From Roseburia hominis (GTDB lineage Bacteria > Bacillota > Clostridia > Lachnospirales > Lachnospiraceae): a DNA stretch of 60,683 bases. Positions 18,116 through 27,527 of the stretch are shown piece by piece; within the stretch, counting starts at the first letter, position 1, and every line of letters starts with the position of its first letter. The stretch spans positions 1-60,683 of the forward strand of contig JAETOE010000021.1 in NCBI GenBank assembly GCA_021771815.1, in the 5' to 3' direction. A program made the position numbers and the translations under genes. The notes under the pieces are model-generated. The model was not told the origin of the DNA. It worked only from the letters and a program-made list of their open reading frames with translations, and ran no database searches.

Positions 18116-18233
18116 CCGTACAATCTTATTAATGTTAGCAATTTCTTAACACATTTGAGATGCATTTTATTATTTTCTTATCGTAAATGACATGGTTTAT
18201 TCTATTTTTCCTTTCTTTTCGTTTAAACTGCAC

Positions 18234-18296
18234 AAAAAAAGAGAACTATGCGGCAAGTCCTCCGTCTCACGAGAAATTGCCTCATAGCTCTCTTTA
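18234..18296 (-). terminator. Terminator of the aldo/keto reductase gene
   Basis: A long imperfect stem (AAAGAGAGCTATGAGGCAA pairing with TTGCCGCATAGTTCTCTTT on the minus strand) is followed by a run of seven T. It starts about 30 bp after the stop of the reductase gene. Confidence 0.8.
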
Positions 18297-18324
18297 TGTA
18301 TAAATATTGATTTATAGTGTTTTA

Positions 18325-19452
18325 TTATGCAAATGTCTCCGACACTTTCACAAGCAGCTCCCGAATCTGTAAATGCTGCGGACATTGCGCTTCACACTTG
18401 CCGCAGCGAATGCAGTCGTCCGCTTTTCCAGCGTCCGCCGTATGGCGCGCATAGCTTCCGCGGTTCGTCTCATTGATACCGAACTGCACCGTCATGTTAT
18501 AGTCCTCGAACACCTCCGGTATTGCAATCTTCTTTGGACATCCCGCCACGCAGTAACGGCACTTCGTACAGGCGATCGTCGGCATCTTGGAAAGCTCCTC
18601 CACCACCTTTGAAATCGCTGCCTCTTCCTGCCCGGAGAGCGGCACGAAATCTTTCATATAAGAAGTATTATCCATAAGCTGCGCCTCGTTCGACATACCG
18701 CTTAAGACAAGCATGACGTTGGGAAGCGACGCTGCATAACGGATCGCATAGGAAGCATAGGACACATTCCCGTCAAGCTCCTTTAGGATGCGCGCAGGCT
18801 CCCCTGTCATATTGGCAAGCGTGCCGCCTTTGACAGGCTCCATGACAATGACCGGTATACCGTACTTCTCCGCTACTTCATAACATTTGCGCGACTGCAC
18901 ATTTTCAGACTCCCAGTCATAGTAGTTGATCTGAAGCTGTACAAATTCCATTTCCGGATGATTCTTCAAAATCTCCTCGAGGGCATCCGCGCTGTCGTGG
19001 AAAGAAAATCCGATGTGACGGATGCGCCCCTCGGTCTTCATCCTCTGCACAAAATCAAAACCGCCCGTCGCCTCCGTCTCCGCTGCACGCGTCCTGTTCA
19101 TCGCATGAAGCAGATAGAAATCAAAATATTCCACGCCGCAGCGCGCAAGCTGCGTATCGAAAAGCTTCTGATAATCCGCCGTCTCCTTCGCGAGCCAGAC
19201 GGGCATCTTATCCGCTAAGAAAAACTGATCCCTGCGATAACGCTCTACCAGACAGCGGCGCACCGCCTCCTCGGACTTCTGGTTATGGTACGGATACGCC
19301 GTATCAAAATACAAGAACCCCCGCTCAATATAAGCGTCGATCATTCTGCAAAACGCCGCGTCATCAATCTCCTCTGTGTTACCGTTTACGACCGGAAGAC
19401 GCATACAGCCAAACCCCAGCTTCTTCGGCATCAGTTTCTTTAGATCCTCCAT
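18325..19452 (-). CDS. Aldo/keto reductase with C-terminal 2x[4Fe-4S] ferredoxin domain
   Basis: A 375-aa oxidoreductase. An AKR TIM barrel occupies residues 1-285 with catalytic D50, Y55, K82 and H116. A C-terminal extension carries two cluster motifs: CTKCRYCVAGCP and CIRCGKCEAQCP. Such proteins are common in anaerobic Clostridia and may pass electrons from ferredoxin to carbonyl substrates, or the reverse. Transcribed alone, with its own terminator. Confidence 0.9.
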   Translation of the reverse strand: MEDLKKLMPKKLGFGCMRLPVVNGNTEEIDDAAFCRMIDAYIERGFLYFDTAYPYHNQKSEEAVRRCLVERYRRDQFFLADKMPVWLAKETADYQKLFDTQLARCGVEYFDFYLLHAMNRTRAAETEATGGFDFVQRMKTEGRIRHIGFSFHDSADALEEILKNHPEMEFVQLQINYYDWESENVQSRKCYEVAEKYGIPVIVMEPVKGGTLANMTGEPARILKELDGNVSYASYAIRYAASLPNVMLVLSGMSNEAQLMDNTSYMKDFVPLSGQEEAAISKVVEELSKMPTIACTKCRYCVAGCPKKIAIPEVFEDYNMTVQFGINETNRGSYARHTADAGKADDCIRCGKCEAQCPQHLQIRELLVKVSETFA

Positions 19453-19475
19453 ACTTTTCTCCCCCTTCTAATTCA

Positions 19476-19515
19476 AAAAGTGTTCTGACGTCAGTCTGAC
19501 TGTCAGAACACTTTT
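19476..19515 (-). terminator. Terminator of the cytidylate-kinase-like gene
   Basis: AAAAGTGTTCTGAC at 19476-19489 pairs with GTCAGAACACTTTT at 19502-19515. On the minus strand it is followed by TTTTTGAATT. It lies 16 bp after the stop of the upstream gene. Confidence 0.85.
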
Positions 19516-19530
19516 ATTATAGCACGTCTT

Positions 19531-20154
19531 TTATTTCTGGTAAATATGTATAAAATTCTCCACTACCTCAATCAATTTCTCGTAAGTCATGGATGTCGTA
19601 TCGAGACAGAAATTGTAATTTCTCGCATCATTCCAGTCTCTTCCCGTGTAGTAGCGGTAATAGTCCGCCCGGTATTTATCCGTCTTCTCGATCTTCTTTA
19701 CCGCTTCCTTTTCCGACAGACCGTTCTGGTTCATGACTCTGGTCACGCAGTCCGGCAGCGGCGCATAAAAGTAAAGCCGTATCACGTCCGGGTCGTCACG
19801 CAGTACATAATCCGCGCATCTGCCGATGATAATGCAGGATTCCTGTGCGGCAAGCTCCTGTATCACCTTCGCCTGATAGTTGAACAGATTGTCGTCCGAT
19901 ACAAAGTCCGCGCTCTCCGGCGGGAGTACCCCTCCCTTATAAGGATTCTTCTTAAGAATTGCAAGCAGCGGCGACTTCTTTAGCTTCTCGTCCGCCTGAC
20001 CGAACAGCGCCTCGTTAATGCCGCTTTCATCGGAAGCCATCCGAAGAATCTCCCTGTCGTAGCAGTTGATTCCCAGCTTCTCACCAAGAAGCTTTCCCAG
20101 GGTACGTCCACCGCTTCCGTAGCTTCTCGCAATCGTAATGACTGTCTTTTTCAT
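19531..20154 (-). CDS. Cytidylate kinase-like family protein
   Basis: A 207-aa P-loop protein. The nucleotide-binding loop is at residues 9-19 (SYGSGGRTLGK), followed by the NCYDREIL segment, IIIGRCADYVL and the LID-like region rich in arginine. It belongs to the Cytidylate_kin2-type group, found in many Clostridia besides true cmk. The true substrate is not established. It stands alone, downstream of a structured intergenic region, and has a strong terminator. Confidence 0.85.
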   Translation of the reverse strand: MKKTVITIARSYGSGGRTLGKLLGEKLGINCYDREILRMASDESGINEALFGQADEKLKKSPLLAILKKNPYKGGVLPPESADFVSDDNLFNYQAKVIQELAAQESCIIIGRCADYVLRDDPDVIRLYFYAPLPDCVTRVMNQNGLSEKEAVKKIEKTDKYRADYYRYYTGRDWNDARNYNFCLDTTSMTYEKLIEVVENFIHIYQK

Positions 20155-20183
20155 AATTAATTCTGTCCTTTCTCGTCTTCATG

Positions 20184-20345
20184 AAATCTTCACTCCGAAG
20201 TGCCCCTTCGGAAAGCAAAGCTTTCCTCATGTCCGGCTTTCGCCGAATCAGATTTTCTCCGCAGTGCACGCTCGATTCCGCTCCGCTGCATCTCGCTGTC
20301 GGCTTTCGCCGAATCAGACCTCACCAGAAGAAAACGATCTGCAAG
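20184..20345. repeat. Hairpin-rich intergenic region with a 66-bp direct repeat
   Basis: CGGCTTTCGCCGAATCAGA occurs at about 20234-20252 and 20300-20318 (66-bp period), each copy containing the hairpin CGGC-TTTC-GCCG. Just before is the perfect hairpin GGAAAGCAAAGCTTTCC (about 20209-20225). No protein reading of this stretch is convincing. It lies between livF and the cytidylate-kinase-like gene. It could be a repeat-element remnant or a leader RNA. Confidence 0.55.
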
Positions 20346-20394
20346 CAGCCCGTTTCTTCTGCCCTCGCTCTGGCACTGCTCATTGCTTTTACAC

Positions 20395-21105
20395 TTACTC
20401 GCCCAGGTATGCTTTCTTAATGGAGTCGTTGTTCATCATTTCCTTCGCGTCGCCGGAAAGCGCGATCCTGCCCGTCTCAAGCACATACGCGCGGTCTGCG
20501 ATCGCAAGCGCCTTCTTCGCATTCTGTTCCACCAGAAGTACGGTCGTACCGCCTGCGGAAATCTCACGGATAATATTGAAAATCTCCTCTACCAGAATCG
20601 GCGAAAGTCCCATAGACGGCTCATCCATAAGGATAATCTTCGGTCTGGACATCAGCGCCCTGCCCATTGCAAGCATCTGCTGCTCACCGCCGCTCAGCGT
20701 TCCCGCAAGCTGATTTTTGCGCTCCTCCAGTCTCGGGAAGCTTTTGTATACACGCGCCAGAGACTCTGCAATCTCCGCCTTGTCTTTTCTCGTGTAAGCG
20801 CCGAGCTTTAAGTTCTCATACACCGAAAGCTCCGCAAAGACGCGTCTGCCCTCCGGTACATGCGCCATTCCCATAGACACGATCTTATGTCCCGGAACTT
20901 TTACAATATCCTGCCCGCCGAAGAGGATTTCTCCCGCGGACGGTTTGAGCATCCCGGTGATCGTCTGTAATGTGGTCGTCTTGCCCGCGCCGTTCGCCCC
21001 GATCAGTGCAATGACCTCGCCCTCGTTTACTTCAAAGGAAATTCCTTTAATTGCCTGAATGACACCGTAGTGCACCTCTAGATTTTTTACTTCCAACATT
21101 GCCAT
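20395..21105 (-). CDS. livF: Branched-chain amino acid ABC transporter ATPase LivF
   Basis: A 236-aa ABC ATPase: Walker A GANGAGKT at 36-43, signature LSGGEQQ at 136-142 and Walker B ILMDEP at 157-162. The C-terminal end YLGE and LivF-typical blocks (GMAHVPEGRRVF) separate it from LivG. Last gene of livK-livH-livM-livG-livF. It energises uptake of leucine, isoleucine, valine or related amino acids. Confidence 0.92.
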   Translation of the reverse strand: MAMLEVKNLEVHYGVIQAIKGISFEVNEGEVIALIGANGAGKTTTLQTITGMLKPSAGEILFGGQDIVKVPGHKIVSMGMAHVPEGRRVFAELSVYENLKLGAYTRKDKAEIAESLARVYKSFPRLEERKNQLAGTLSGGEQQMLAMGRALMSRPKIILMDEPSMGLSPILVEEIFNIIREISAGGTTVLLVEQNAKKALAIADRAYVLETGRIALSGDAKEMMNNDSIKKAYLGE

Positions 21106-21179
21106 AACGCTTCATTCCCTTTCTATTGTATGCAGCTTATGCCTGGCATTCGCTATGCTAATTTACTCCGCAGTGCCCA

Positions 21180-21938
21180 TTATTCGCCCAAGTATGCTTT
21201 GATTACCTGCGGGTTATTGAGCACGTCGCTCGTTGCGCCCTCCGCTAAGACCTGACCGAAGTTGAGCACGGTCAGCTTTTCGCAGATACCGGAAACCAGC
21301 TTCATATCATGCTCGATCAGAAGGATCGTCATATCGAATTCATCCCGCACGAAATGAATCGTCTCCATCAGCTCCTTTGTCTCATTCGGGTTCATGCCCG
21401 CCGCAGGCTCGTCGAGGAGTAAAAGCTTCGGGTCCGTGGCGAGTGCACGCGCGATTTCAAGTTTTCTCTGCTTACCGTAGGGAAGGTTGGAGGACAGATA
21501 ATCCGCCTCCTTCTCAAGATCAAAGACCTTGAGGAGTTCCATGGCTTTTTCGTCCATCTCCTTTTCTACCTTGCGGTATTTCGGCAGACGCAGGATTCCT
21601 GTCAGCGTTGAATAAGTCATTTCATTATGCAAACCAATTTTCACATTGTCTAAAACAGTCTGCTCCTTGAACAGACGAATGTTCTGGAAGGTTCTGGCAA
21701 TACCCGCCTTGTTGATATCGATCGTCTTTTTCCCCGTGATGTCCGCTCCATCCAGAGTAATCGTACCGTCGTCCGGCGTATACACCCCGGTCAGCATATT
21801 AAAGACCGTCGTCTTTCCCGCGCCGTTCGGTCCGATCAGTCCGTAAAGCTGCCCTTTTTCTATGGAAATATGAAATCCATCCACTGCGCGAAGTCCGCCG
21901 AAGGAGATTCCAAGATTCTTTACCTCTAACAATGCCAT
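21180..21938 (-). CDS. livG: Branched-chain amino acid ABC transporter ATPase LivG
   Basis: A 252-aa ABC ATPase with Walker A GPNGAGKT at 36-43, the LivG-type signature LPYGKQRKLE and Walker B LLLLDEP followed by AAGMNPNET. The start is set at 21938, only 2 bp after the livM stop and preceded by GGAGGCGGTATAG. A longer frame to 22007 would run into livM. It acts with LivF on the LivHM pore. Confidence 0.93.
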   Translation of the reverse strand: MALLEVKNLGISFGGLRAVDGFHISIEKGQLYGLIGPNGAGKTTVFNMLTGVYTPDDGTITLDGADITGKKTIDINKAGIARTFQNIRLFKEQTVLDNVKIGLHNEMTYSTLTGILRLPKYRKVEKEMDEKAMELLKVFDLEKEADYLSSNLPYGKQRKLEIARALATDPKLLLLDEPAAGMNPNETKELMETIHFVRDEFDMTILLIEHDMKLVSGICEKLTVLNFGQVLAEGATSDVLNNPQVIKAYLGE

Positions 21939-21940
21939 CT

Positions 21941-23017
21941 CTATACCGCCTCCTTCTCTGTATTTCTGCGGAATTTCGCCGCAATCTTCTGTCTCCACTC
22001 GATACACTTCGGCGCCCAGTTAAAGAGCATCATGACGATCAATACGATCGAATAGATCAGCATACGGTAGTCTGCAAGACCGCGCAGCACCTCCGGCAGA
22101 AGTGTGAGCAGCACCGCTGCAATGATCGAACCGCGGAAGCTTCCCATACCGCCGAGAACGACAAACACCAGAATCATAATGGACATATTGTAACCGAAGT
22201 TCGCAGGGGTCGCCGTGACCGTGGAGAGATTGTGCGCGTAGAGCACGCCGCCCGCACCCGCGATCGCCGCAGAAATCGTGAACGCCATCAGCTTGAACTT
22301 TGTGATATTGATGCCGACGGATTCGGCTGCGATACGGTTATCACGGATTGCCATGATTGCGCGCCCGCTTCTGGAATTTACCAGATTATACACGACGAAC
22401 AATGCGATCAGAATCAGTATCACGCCGGCCGTAAAGCTGGAAAGATGCGGAATTTTCACGATTCCCTTCGCTCCGTTGATGAGCCACATGCCCTCGTCGG
22501 AAAGCTTGATCGCATTTCCATTGGAAATTGCAAAATGAAAACCGTCCGTGTCCTTCGCGATATACAGTACATTGATAATATTCTTGATGATCTCACCAAA
22601 CGCAAGCGTCACGATTGCAAGATAATCGCCGCGCAGACGAAGCACCGGAATTCCGATAAGAAATCCGAACAACGCCGCCATAAGCACGCCGACGACAAGC
22701 GAGATGATAAACAACAGAATTTCGCTCGTGACCGTGCCCTCAAGCAGCTTTGTCACAAATGCGCTGGAAAATGCCCCGACGCACATAAATCCCGCATGAC
22801 CGATGGAAAGTTCCCCAAGATAACCGACACAGAGGTTCAGTCCGATCGCAACGATCGAGTAAGTGCACATCGGCACAAGAAGTCCCTGCATCAGCGAGGA
22901 CATGGAGCCGGAGGCAACAAGAATCTGGACAACGATATAGACCACGATGACCATTGCAAATTTGATGATCTGGTCGCGCGTGCCTTTTTTGATGGATTTT
23001 ATATTTAACTTTGCCAT
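21941..23017 (-). CDS. livM: Branched-chain amino acid ABC transporter permease LivM
   Basis: A 358-aa permease with about 10 hydrophobic segments. The family blocks LNLCVGYLGELSIGHAGFM-type motif, LRGDYLAIVTLAFGEI and FVVLGGMGSFRG are clear. It forms a heterodimer with LivH. The start follows GGAAGAGAC. The gene sits 19 bp after livH. Confidence 0.93.
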   Translation of the reverse strand: MAKLNIKSIKKGTRDQIIKFAMVIVVYIVVQILVASGSMSSLMQGLLVPMCTYSIVAIGLNLCVGYLGELSIGHAGFMCVGAFSSAFVTKLLEGTVTSEILLFIISLVVGVLMAALFGFLIGIPVLRLRGDYLAIVTLAFGEIIKNIINVLYIAKDTDGFHFAISNGNAIKLSDEGMWLINGAKGIVKIPHLSSFTAGVILILIALFVVYNLVNSRSGRAIMAIRDNRIAAESVGINITKFKLMAFTISAAIAGAGGVLYAHNLSTVTATPANFGYNMSIMILVFVVLGGMGSFRGSIIAAVLLTLLPEVLRGLADYRMLIYSIVLIVMMLFNWAPKCIEWRQKIAAKFRRNTEKEAV

Positions 23018-23036
23018 AATGTCTCTTCCTTCCTCA

Positions 23037-23918
23037 TTATACTTTCTCGTGAATCTTCTTTCCGAGGATTCCGGTCGGCTTCACTAAGAGCACAACGATC
23101 AGAACCGCGAAAACGATTGCATCCGACAACTGTGAGGATATGTACGCACGTCCGAGAATCTCAATAATTCCAAGCAGGATTCCTCCGATCAACGCGCCCG
23201 GAATCGAACCGATACCGCCGAATACCGCTGCAGTAAACGCCTTGATACCCGGCATGGAACCCGTGTACGGCGTAAGCGTCGGGTATGCGGAACAGAAAAG
23301 CACGCCTGCGATTGCCGCCAGACCGGAACCGATCGCAAATGTCAGGGAAATCGTCGCGTTGACATTGACTCCCATCAACTGCGCCGCGTCCTTATCCTCC
23401 GAGACGGCGAGCATCGCCTGCCCTGCCTTCGTCTTCTTGATAAACAACATCAGCGCCGCCATAATAACGATACACGCGACGATCGTAACGATCGTTGTAC
23501 CGGAAATCGTGAGTGCGCCGTCTGCGAGCTTCAACGCCGGAAGCGTCACGACAGAGCTAAAGGATTTCGTATCTGCACCGAAGAGGAGCAGAGCCGCATT
23601 CTGCAGAAAATAACTGACGCCGATCGCCGTAATGAGCACCGCGAGCGGGGTCGCTCTTCGCAGCGGCTTGTAAGCGATTTTCTCCACTGCAATTCCGAGC
23701 AGCGTACAAACGATAATCGAAAAAACGACCGCCACAAGCGGATGCATACCCTGACCGCTCATAGTAAGAAATGTCACATAACAGCCGATCATAATAACAT
23801 CACCGTGCGCAAAATTCAGCATTTTGGCAATTCCATACACCATGGTGTAACCCAATGCAATAATCGCGTACACACTTCCCAGACTGATGCCATTGATCAG
23901 ATAGGATAAGAAATTCAT
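23037..23918 (-). CDS. livH: Branched-chain amino acid ABC transporter permease LivH
   Basis: A 293-aa permease with 8-9 hydrophobic segments and the LivH blocks LGYTMVYGIAKMLNFAHGDV, SEDKDAAQLMGVN and AAVFGGIGSIPGA. First permease gene after livK, separated from it by 184 bp that hold a stem-loop. Confidence 0.93.
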   Translation of the reverse strand: MNFLSYLINGISLGSVYAIIALGYTMVYGIAKMLNFAHGDVIMIGCYVTFLTMSGQGMHPLVAVVFSIIVCTLLGIAVEKIAYKPLRRATPLAVLITAIGVSYFLQNAALLLFGADTKSFSSVVTLPALKLADGALTISGTTIVTIVACIVIMAALMLFIKKTKAGQAMLAVSEDKDAAQLMGVNVNATISLTFAIGSGLAAIAGVLFCSAYPTLTPYTGSMPGIKAFTAAVFGGIGSIPGALIGGILLGIIEILGRAYISSQLSDAIVFAVLIVVLLVKPTGILGKKIHEKV

Positions 23919-24030
23919 AACAACACCTCTGTCTTTCCTTATTTAACACGTTAAAACGTCAATAATTTTCCTTATTATAGCACGTAACATACTTGTATAC
24001 AATCAAGAAGTTTAAAATTCATCTGAAATG

Positions 24031-24082
24031 AAAAGGAGCCGGCAGGACGATGCATCAGGCACCGTCGCGCCAACCCCTTTAT
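24031..24082 (-). terminator. Imperfect stem-loop between livK and livH
   Basis: On the minus strand AAGGGG-GGC-GACG-TGC pairs imperfectly with GCA-CGTC-GCC-CTCCTT, followed by TTTTCAT. It lies about 20 nt after the livK stop. Likely a partial terminator or a stabiliser for livK mRNA. Confidence 0.6.
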
Positions 24083-24102
24083 TGACTGCCTTTTCTGACG
24101 GA

Positions 24103-25332
24103 TTACATTGCTGCGTAAGCTCCGTCCTTAATTACAACTGCCTTCGGCGCCTTGCTTACCTCTCCGGTTGCCTGCCATGTCATACCCTCGCCGGTCAGAC
24201 CGTCTACGGAAATAGAAGTCATTGCACCGCTTAACGCTGCACCCAGATCAGCCGCGCTCATATCCGGTGTAACGCCTGCCTGCTCTATCGCTGCCTTGAT
24301 GATGTAAATTGCATCGTAAGCGTCTGCTGCGAACTGGTTCGGAACATCACCGTAAGCTTCCTGATATTTGGAAACGAACGCCTTTGTCTTCTCGTCATCA
24401 GCGTCCGCTGCGAACGGTGTTAAGAGCATAACGCCCTCCGCCAGTTCCGTATTGAAGTTCTCAACGCCGAGAATACCATCCATACCGTCTACACCGAAGA
24501 ATACAGGATCATAGCCCATGCCGTCCGCCTGTGTTAAGATGATGGACGCCTCCGTATAGTAGATCGGAAGGAATACAAGCTCTGCGCCTGCACTCTGCGC
24601 CTTCTGTAACTGTGTGGAGAAGTCGGTCTTGGAATCTGCGGTGAACGCTTCCTCCGCCACGATCTCGATTCCCTGGTTCGCCGCCTCCTCAACGAAGGTT
24701 GCCTCGATACCGGAAGAATATACGCTGGAGCTGTCATAGATGACCGCTACCTTGGTCGCAAGGGAATTCTCTGCGATATACTGTGCAGAAGCGGTTCCCT
24801 GGTTCGGGTCTGTGAAGCATGCCTGGAATACATTATCATTTACAATTACATCCGTGGATGATGCTGACGGTGTAAGCTGGAACATGCCGTCCTCCGCCGT
24901 CTTATCTGCAACCGCCACACACGGAGTTGTCGTTACGGTTCCCATGAGTATCTGCATTCCCCAGTCCTTTAAGGAGTTGTATGCATTTACGGATTTCTCC
25001 GCGTCACTCTGGTCATCCTCATATTTGAACTCGATCGGATAGCCGTTGATACCGCCTGCCGCGTTAATCTCGTCAACTGCGATCTGCGCAGCATTCATAA
25101 CTGCCGTACCGTAGATCGCTGCGTCTCCGGTTGTCGGTCCGATTGCGCCGATCTTAAATACCGCGCCGTCTGCCGCCGCTGCGTCGGATGTGCCTGCTGC
25201 GCTCTCCGTGCCTGCTGCCGCCACGTCGGATGCGCCTGCCGCCGCATTGCCGTCTGCTGTGGAATCACCGCAGCCAGCCATCAGTGTTGCCATCATTGCT
25301 GCCGTTAATACTACACTCAATGCTTTCTTCAT
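24103..25332 (-). CDS. livK: Branched-chain amino acid binding lipoprotein LivK
   Basis: A 409-aa periplasmic-binding-like lipoprotein (Peripla_BP_6). Signal peptide with lipobox LMAGCG, an Ala/Ser/Gly-rich linker, then FKIGAIGPTTGDAAIYG and NGYPIEFKYEDDQ, typical of LivK. The start at 25332 (MKKALSVV) is chosen because GGAGGATC precedes it; the longer frame has no signal peptide logic. First gene of the operon, preceded by a hairpin leader. Confidence 0.93.
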   Translation of the reverse strand: MKKALSVVLTAAMMATLMAGCGDSTADGNAAAGASDVAAAGTESAAGTSDAAAADGAVFKIGAIGPTTGDAAIYGTAVMNAAQIAVDEINAAGGINGYPIEFKYEDDQSDAEKSVNAYNSLKDWGMQILMGTVTTTPCVAVADKTAEDGMFQLTPSASSTDVIVNDNVFQACFTDPNQGTASAQYIAENSLATKVAVIYDSSSVYSSGIEATFVEEAANQGIEIVAEEAFTADSKTDFSTQLQKAQSAGAELVFLPIYYTEASIILTQADGMGYDPVFFGVDGMDGILGVENFNTELAEGVMLLTPFAADADDEKTKAFVSKYQEAYGDVPNQFAADAYDAIYIIKAAIEQAGVTPDMSAADLGAALSGAMTSISVDGLTGEGMTWQATGEVSKAPKAVVIKDGAYAAM

Positions 25333-25350
25333 AATAGATCCTCCATTTGA

Positions 25351-25381
25351 AAAGGCGTTCACCAAACTTCGGAACGCCTTT
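25351..25381 (-). promoter_or_regulatory. Hairpin in the livK leader
   Basis: AAAGGCGTTC at 25351-25360 pairs with GAACGCCTTT at 25372-25381. On the minus strand the stem is followed by TTTTCAAATGGAGGATC, so it ends only about 5 nt before the livK Shine-Dalgarno. It could act as an attenuator or as a translational or stability element. Confidence 0.55.
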
Positions 25382-25540
25382 ATTCTTTCTGCAATAATAG
25401 CAAAATTCTGTCGATTTCTCAATATTCAGAATCCACTAAATTCTTGATTTATTTTATTGCTCAATTATGCAATTTGACTCTTTCTATAACTTATAGTTAT
25501 TGTTTTTATTCTGCACCGTCATATTATGGCAAAATATGTC

Positions 25541-27493
25541 TTACGCCCCCACATTCTCTCTTAGCGCATCATAGACACGAAGGATCTCGCCGACGCTCCA
25601 CGCCTGCGCAAAGCACCCCTTCGAGCTGACCGGATTTCCCCCGTCATAGATTTCGGGGAGCTGTCCGACGCAGCCCTCGCGCAATGCAGATTCCAGCACC
25701 CCAAGCTGCTCTGTCACATACGTCTTCGCCTCGTCTGAATAATCGTTCACTTTCAGATAAGCCAGATAATAGGCTCCCATCGGGAACGTCCACACCGTTC
25801 CCTGATGATACGCAAGATCGCGGTCCAACTGCGCCCCGCCGTAGAACGGATGGAACTGCGGGTCTGCCGGGTCTAAGGTGCGCAGCCCATACGGTGTATA
25901 CAGCTTCCGGTATACCGTCTCTACAACCGCGCGCTCCTTCTCCCTCGGAAGCAGTGAAAATGGAAGCGATACCGCCCAGATCTGGTTGCAGCGGATCTGA
26001 TCATCCGCCGCCGTATGCGAAATCACATCCCGCAGGCAGTCCGCCTCATCATTCCAGAAAATTTTCCCGAAGCTGTCGTATACCTTCTGCGCCATCGCAC
26101 CGTAGTCCGTCTCATCCTCCGGCTGTTCTTTCTGAAAAATCTCCATGATCCGGAGTGCGTTATACCAGTATGCATTAATTTCCACAGGCTTCCCGTGTCT
26201 CGGCGTCGGAAGAATATCCTCAACGCGCACGTCCATCCATGTGACCTGATCGTAGCCGCTTCCCGCCTCAATCAGTCCGTCCTCGTCCATGCGGATCGCA
26301 AAATCCGTTCCTTTCCGGTACCACTCAATAATCTCCTTCATCGTACCGTACGCGCTTTTGACGAATACGCCGTCCTTCGTCCGTCTATAATACTCATACA
26401 CGGAGAGAATGAACAGCAGCGACGCATCCACCGTATTGTACCCCGGCTTCTCCGTTCCCTCCGGAAACAGATTCGGCATCAGCCCCTTCCTGCAATATGC
26501 CATAAAAGTTTGCAGAATACTCTTAGCCGTATCGTACTGCCCTGTCGCCAGGCATAAGCCCGGCAGCGCGATCATCGTGTCTCTTCCCCAGTCCTCGAAG
26601 AAAGGGAATCCTGCAAGAATCGTCTGCCCAGCCGTCGAGGTTCGGTAGGAAATGAACTGACCCGCAGCAGCCGCAAGCGTCTGCGCTACAGGCTCCTTAT
26701 ACCCCGCCTGTGCGCTTCTCGCCTCCCTGTACTCCGTCACATTTTTCACAATATCAGCAAACGGGGGAAAGTCCGCATCCGTACTGTATACGATTTCCAG
26801 CGTATCTGTCTCCCCCGCAGGCACCCGGTATGTAATCTCGTGATTGACGCGTGAGCGTCCGAGTGCCATCTTTCCGTCCTTCACATCATCCGCATAATAG
26901 AGCGTTTCGACAAACTGCGGTGCGGTCTGCACGCACACGCCGTTCGTACGGTAATGCAGATTCATTCCGTTTGCACTGATCTTCCCGTCCGTCACGGTAA
27001 ATACCTGCTCTCTGGAAAGACGCCCTCCCTTCGGCATGAACTGCAAATGCGGCATTACCTTCAATGAGATATCCTTTCCCGAACGATTGCGAAGCCGGTA
27101 GGAAATCCCGACCGTATTGCTCCCCTGCATCAGCACAATAGTGCGGATCACTTCTACCCCCTCCGCGAGATATGTCCACTGTGGATAATCTTCATAGGAA
27201 AACCCTGTCTGATAACGGTATCCGTCCTCTGCGCCTATATGATCCGCCGTCTCCTGGCTGGAAAGGAAATACTCTTTTTGGGCCACGCAGAGCACCTCGG
27301 TAAACCTGTGAATCATGTTATATCTGTGATTCGGCGAATGCAGACATGCCATGAGCACCGCCTGATCGTTTCTGCTGCAGGATGCGATCATGCTGAGGGA
27401 AGAAAAGCCGCCCAGACCGTTTGTCATCAGATAGCAGTTTTCTTCTCCGCGCTCCAGTGTCTTCCAGTCCTGCTTGCCATATACAAATTTCAT
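25541..27493 (-). CDS. Glycogen debranching enzyme (amylo-alpha-1,6-glucosidase type)
   Basis: A 650-aa cytoplasmic enzyme. The N-terminal GDE_N beta-sandwich domain (LMTNGLGGFSSLSM) is followed by the (alpha/alpha)6 barrel GDE_C domain with FEDWGRDTMIALPGL at about 298-312 and AYHQGTVWTFPMGAYYLAY near the C-terminus. It hydrolyses alpha-1,6 branches of limit dextrins. The start at 27493 has GGAGG upstream. Last gene of the maltodextrin operon, 34 bp after pullulanase, so the pair can open branched maltodextrins taken up by MalEFG. Confidence 0.9.
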   Translation of the reverse strand: MKFVYGKQDWKTLERGEENCYLMTNGLGGFSSLSMIASCSRNDQAVLMACLHSPNHRYNMIHRFTEVLCVAQKEYFLSSQETADHIGAEDGYRYQTGFSYEDYPQWTYLAEGVEVIRTIVLMQGSNTVGISYRLRNRSGKDISLKVMPHLQFMPKGGRLSREQVFTVTDGKISANGMNLHYRTNGVCVQTAPQFVETLYYADDVKDGKMALGRSRVNHEITYRVPAGETDTLEIVYSTDADFPPFADIVKNVTEYREARSAQAGYKEPVAQTLAAAAGQFISYRTSTAGQTILAGFPFFEDWGRDTMIALPGLCLATGQYDTAKSILQTFMAYCRKGLMPNLFPEGTEKPGYNTVDASLLFILSVYEYYRRTKDGVFVKSAYGTMKEIIEWYRKGTDFAIRMDEDGLIEAGSGYDQVTWMDVRVEDILPTPRHGKPVEINAYWYNALRIMEIFQKEQPEDETDYGAMAQKVYDSFGKIFWNDEADCLRDVISHTAADDQIRCNQIWAVSLPFSLLPREKERAVVETVYRKLYTPYGLRTLDPADPQFHPFYGGAQLDRDLAYHQGTVWTFPMGAYYLAYLKVNDYSDEAKTYVTEQLGVLESALREGCVGQLPEIYDGGNPVSSKGCFAQAWSVGEILRVYDALRENVGA

Positions 27494-27527
27494 AGATACC
27501 TCCATTCCAAAGTGCTTTCGCCCTCTC

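Noticed and set aside
21932-23008. 358-aa plus-strand frame opposite livM
   Set aside because: Exact shadow of livM; histidine/aspartate-rich translation typical of the antisense of membrane protein codons.
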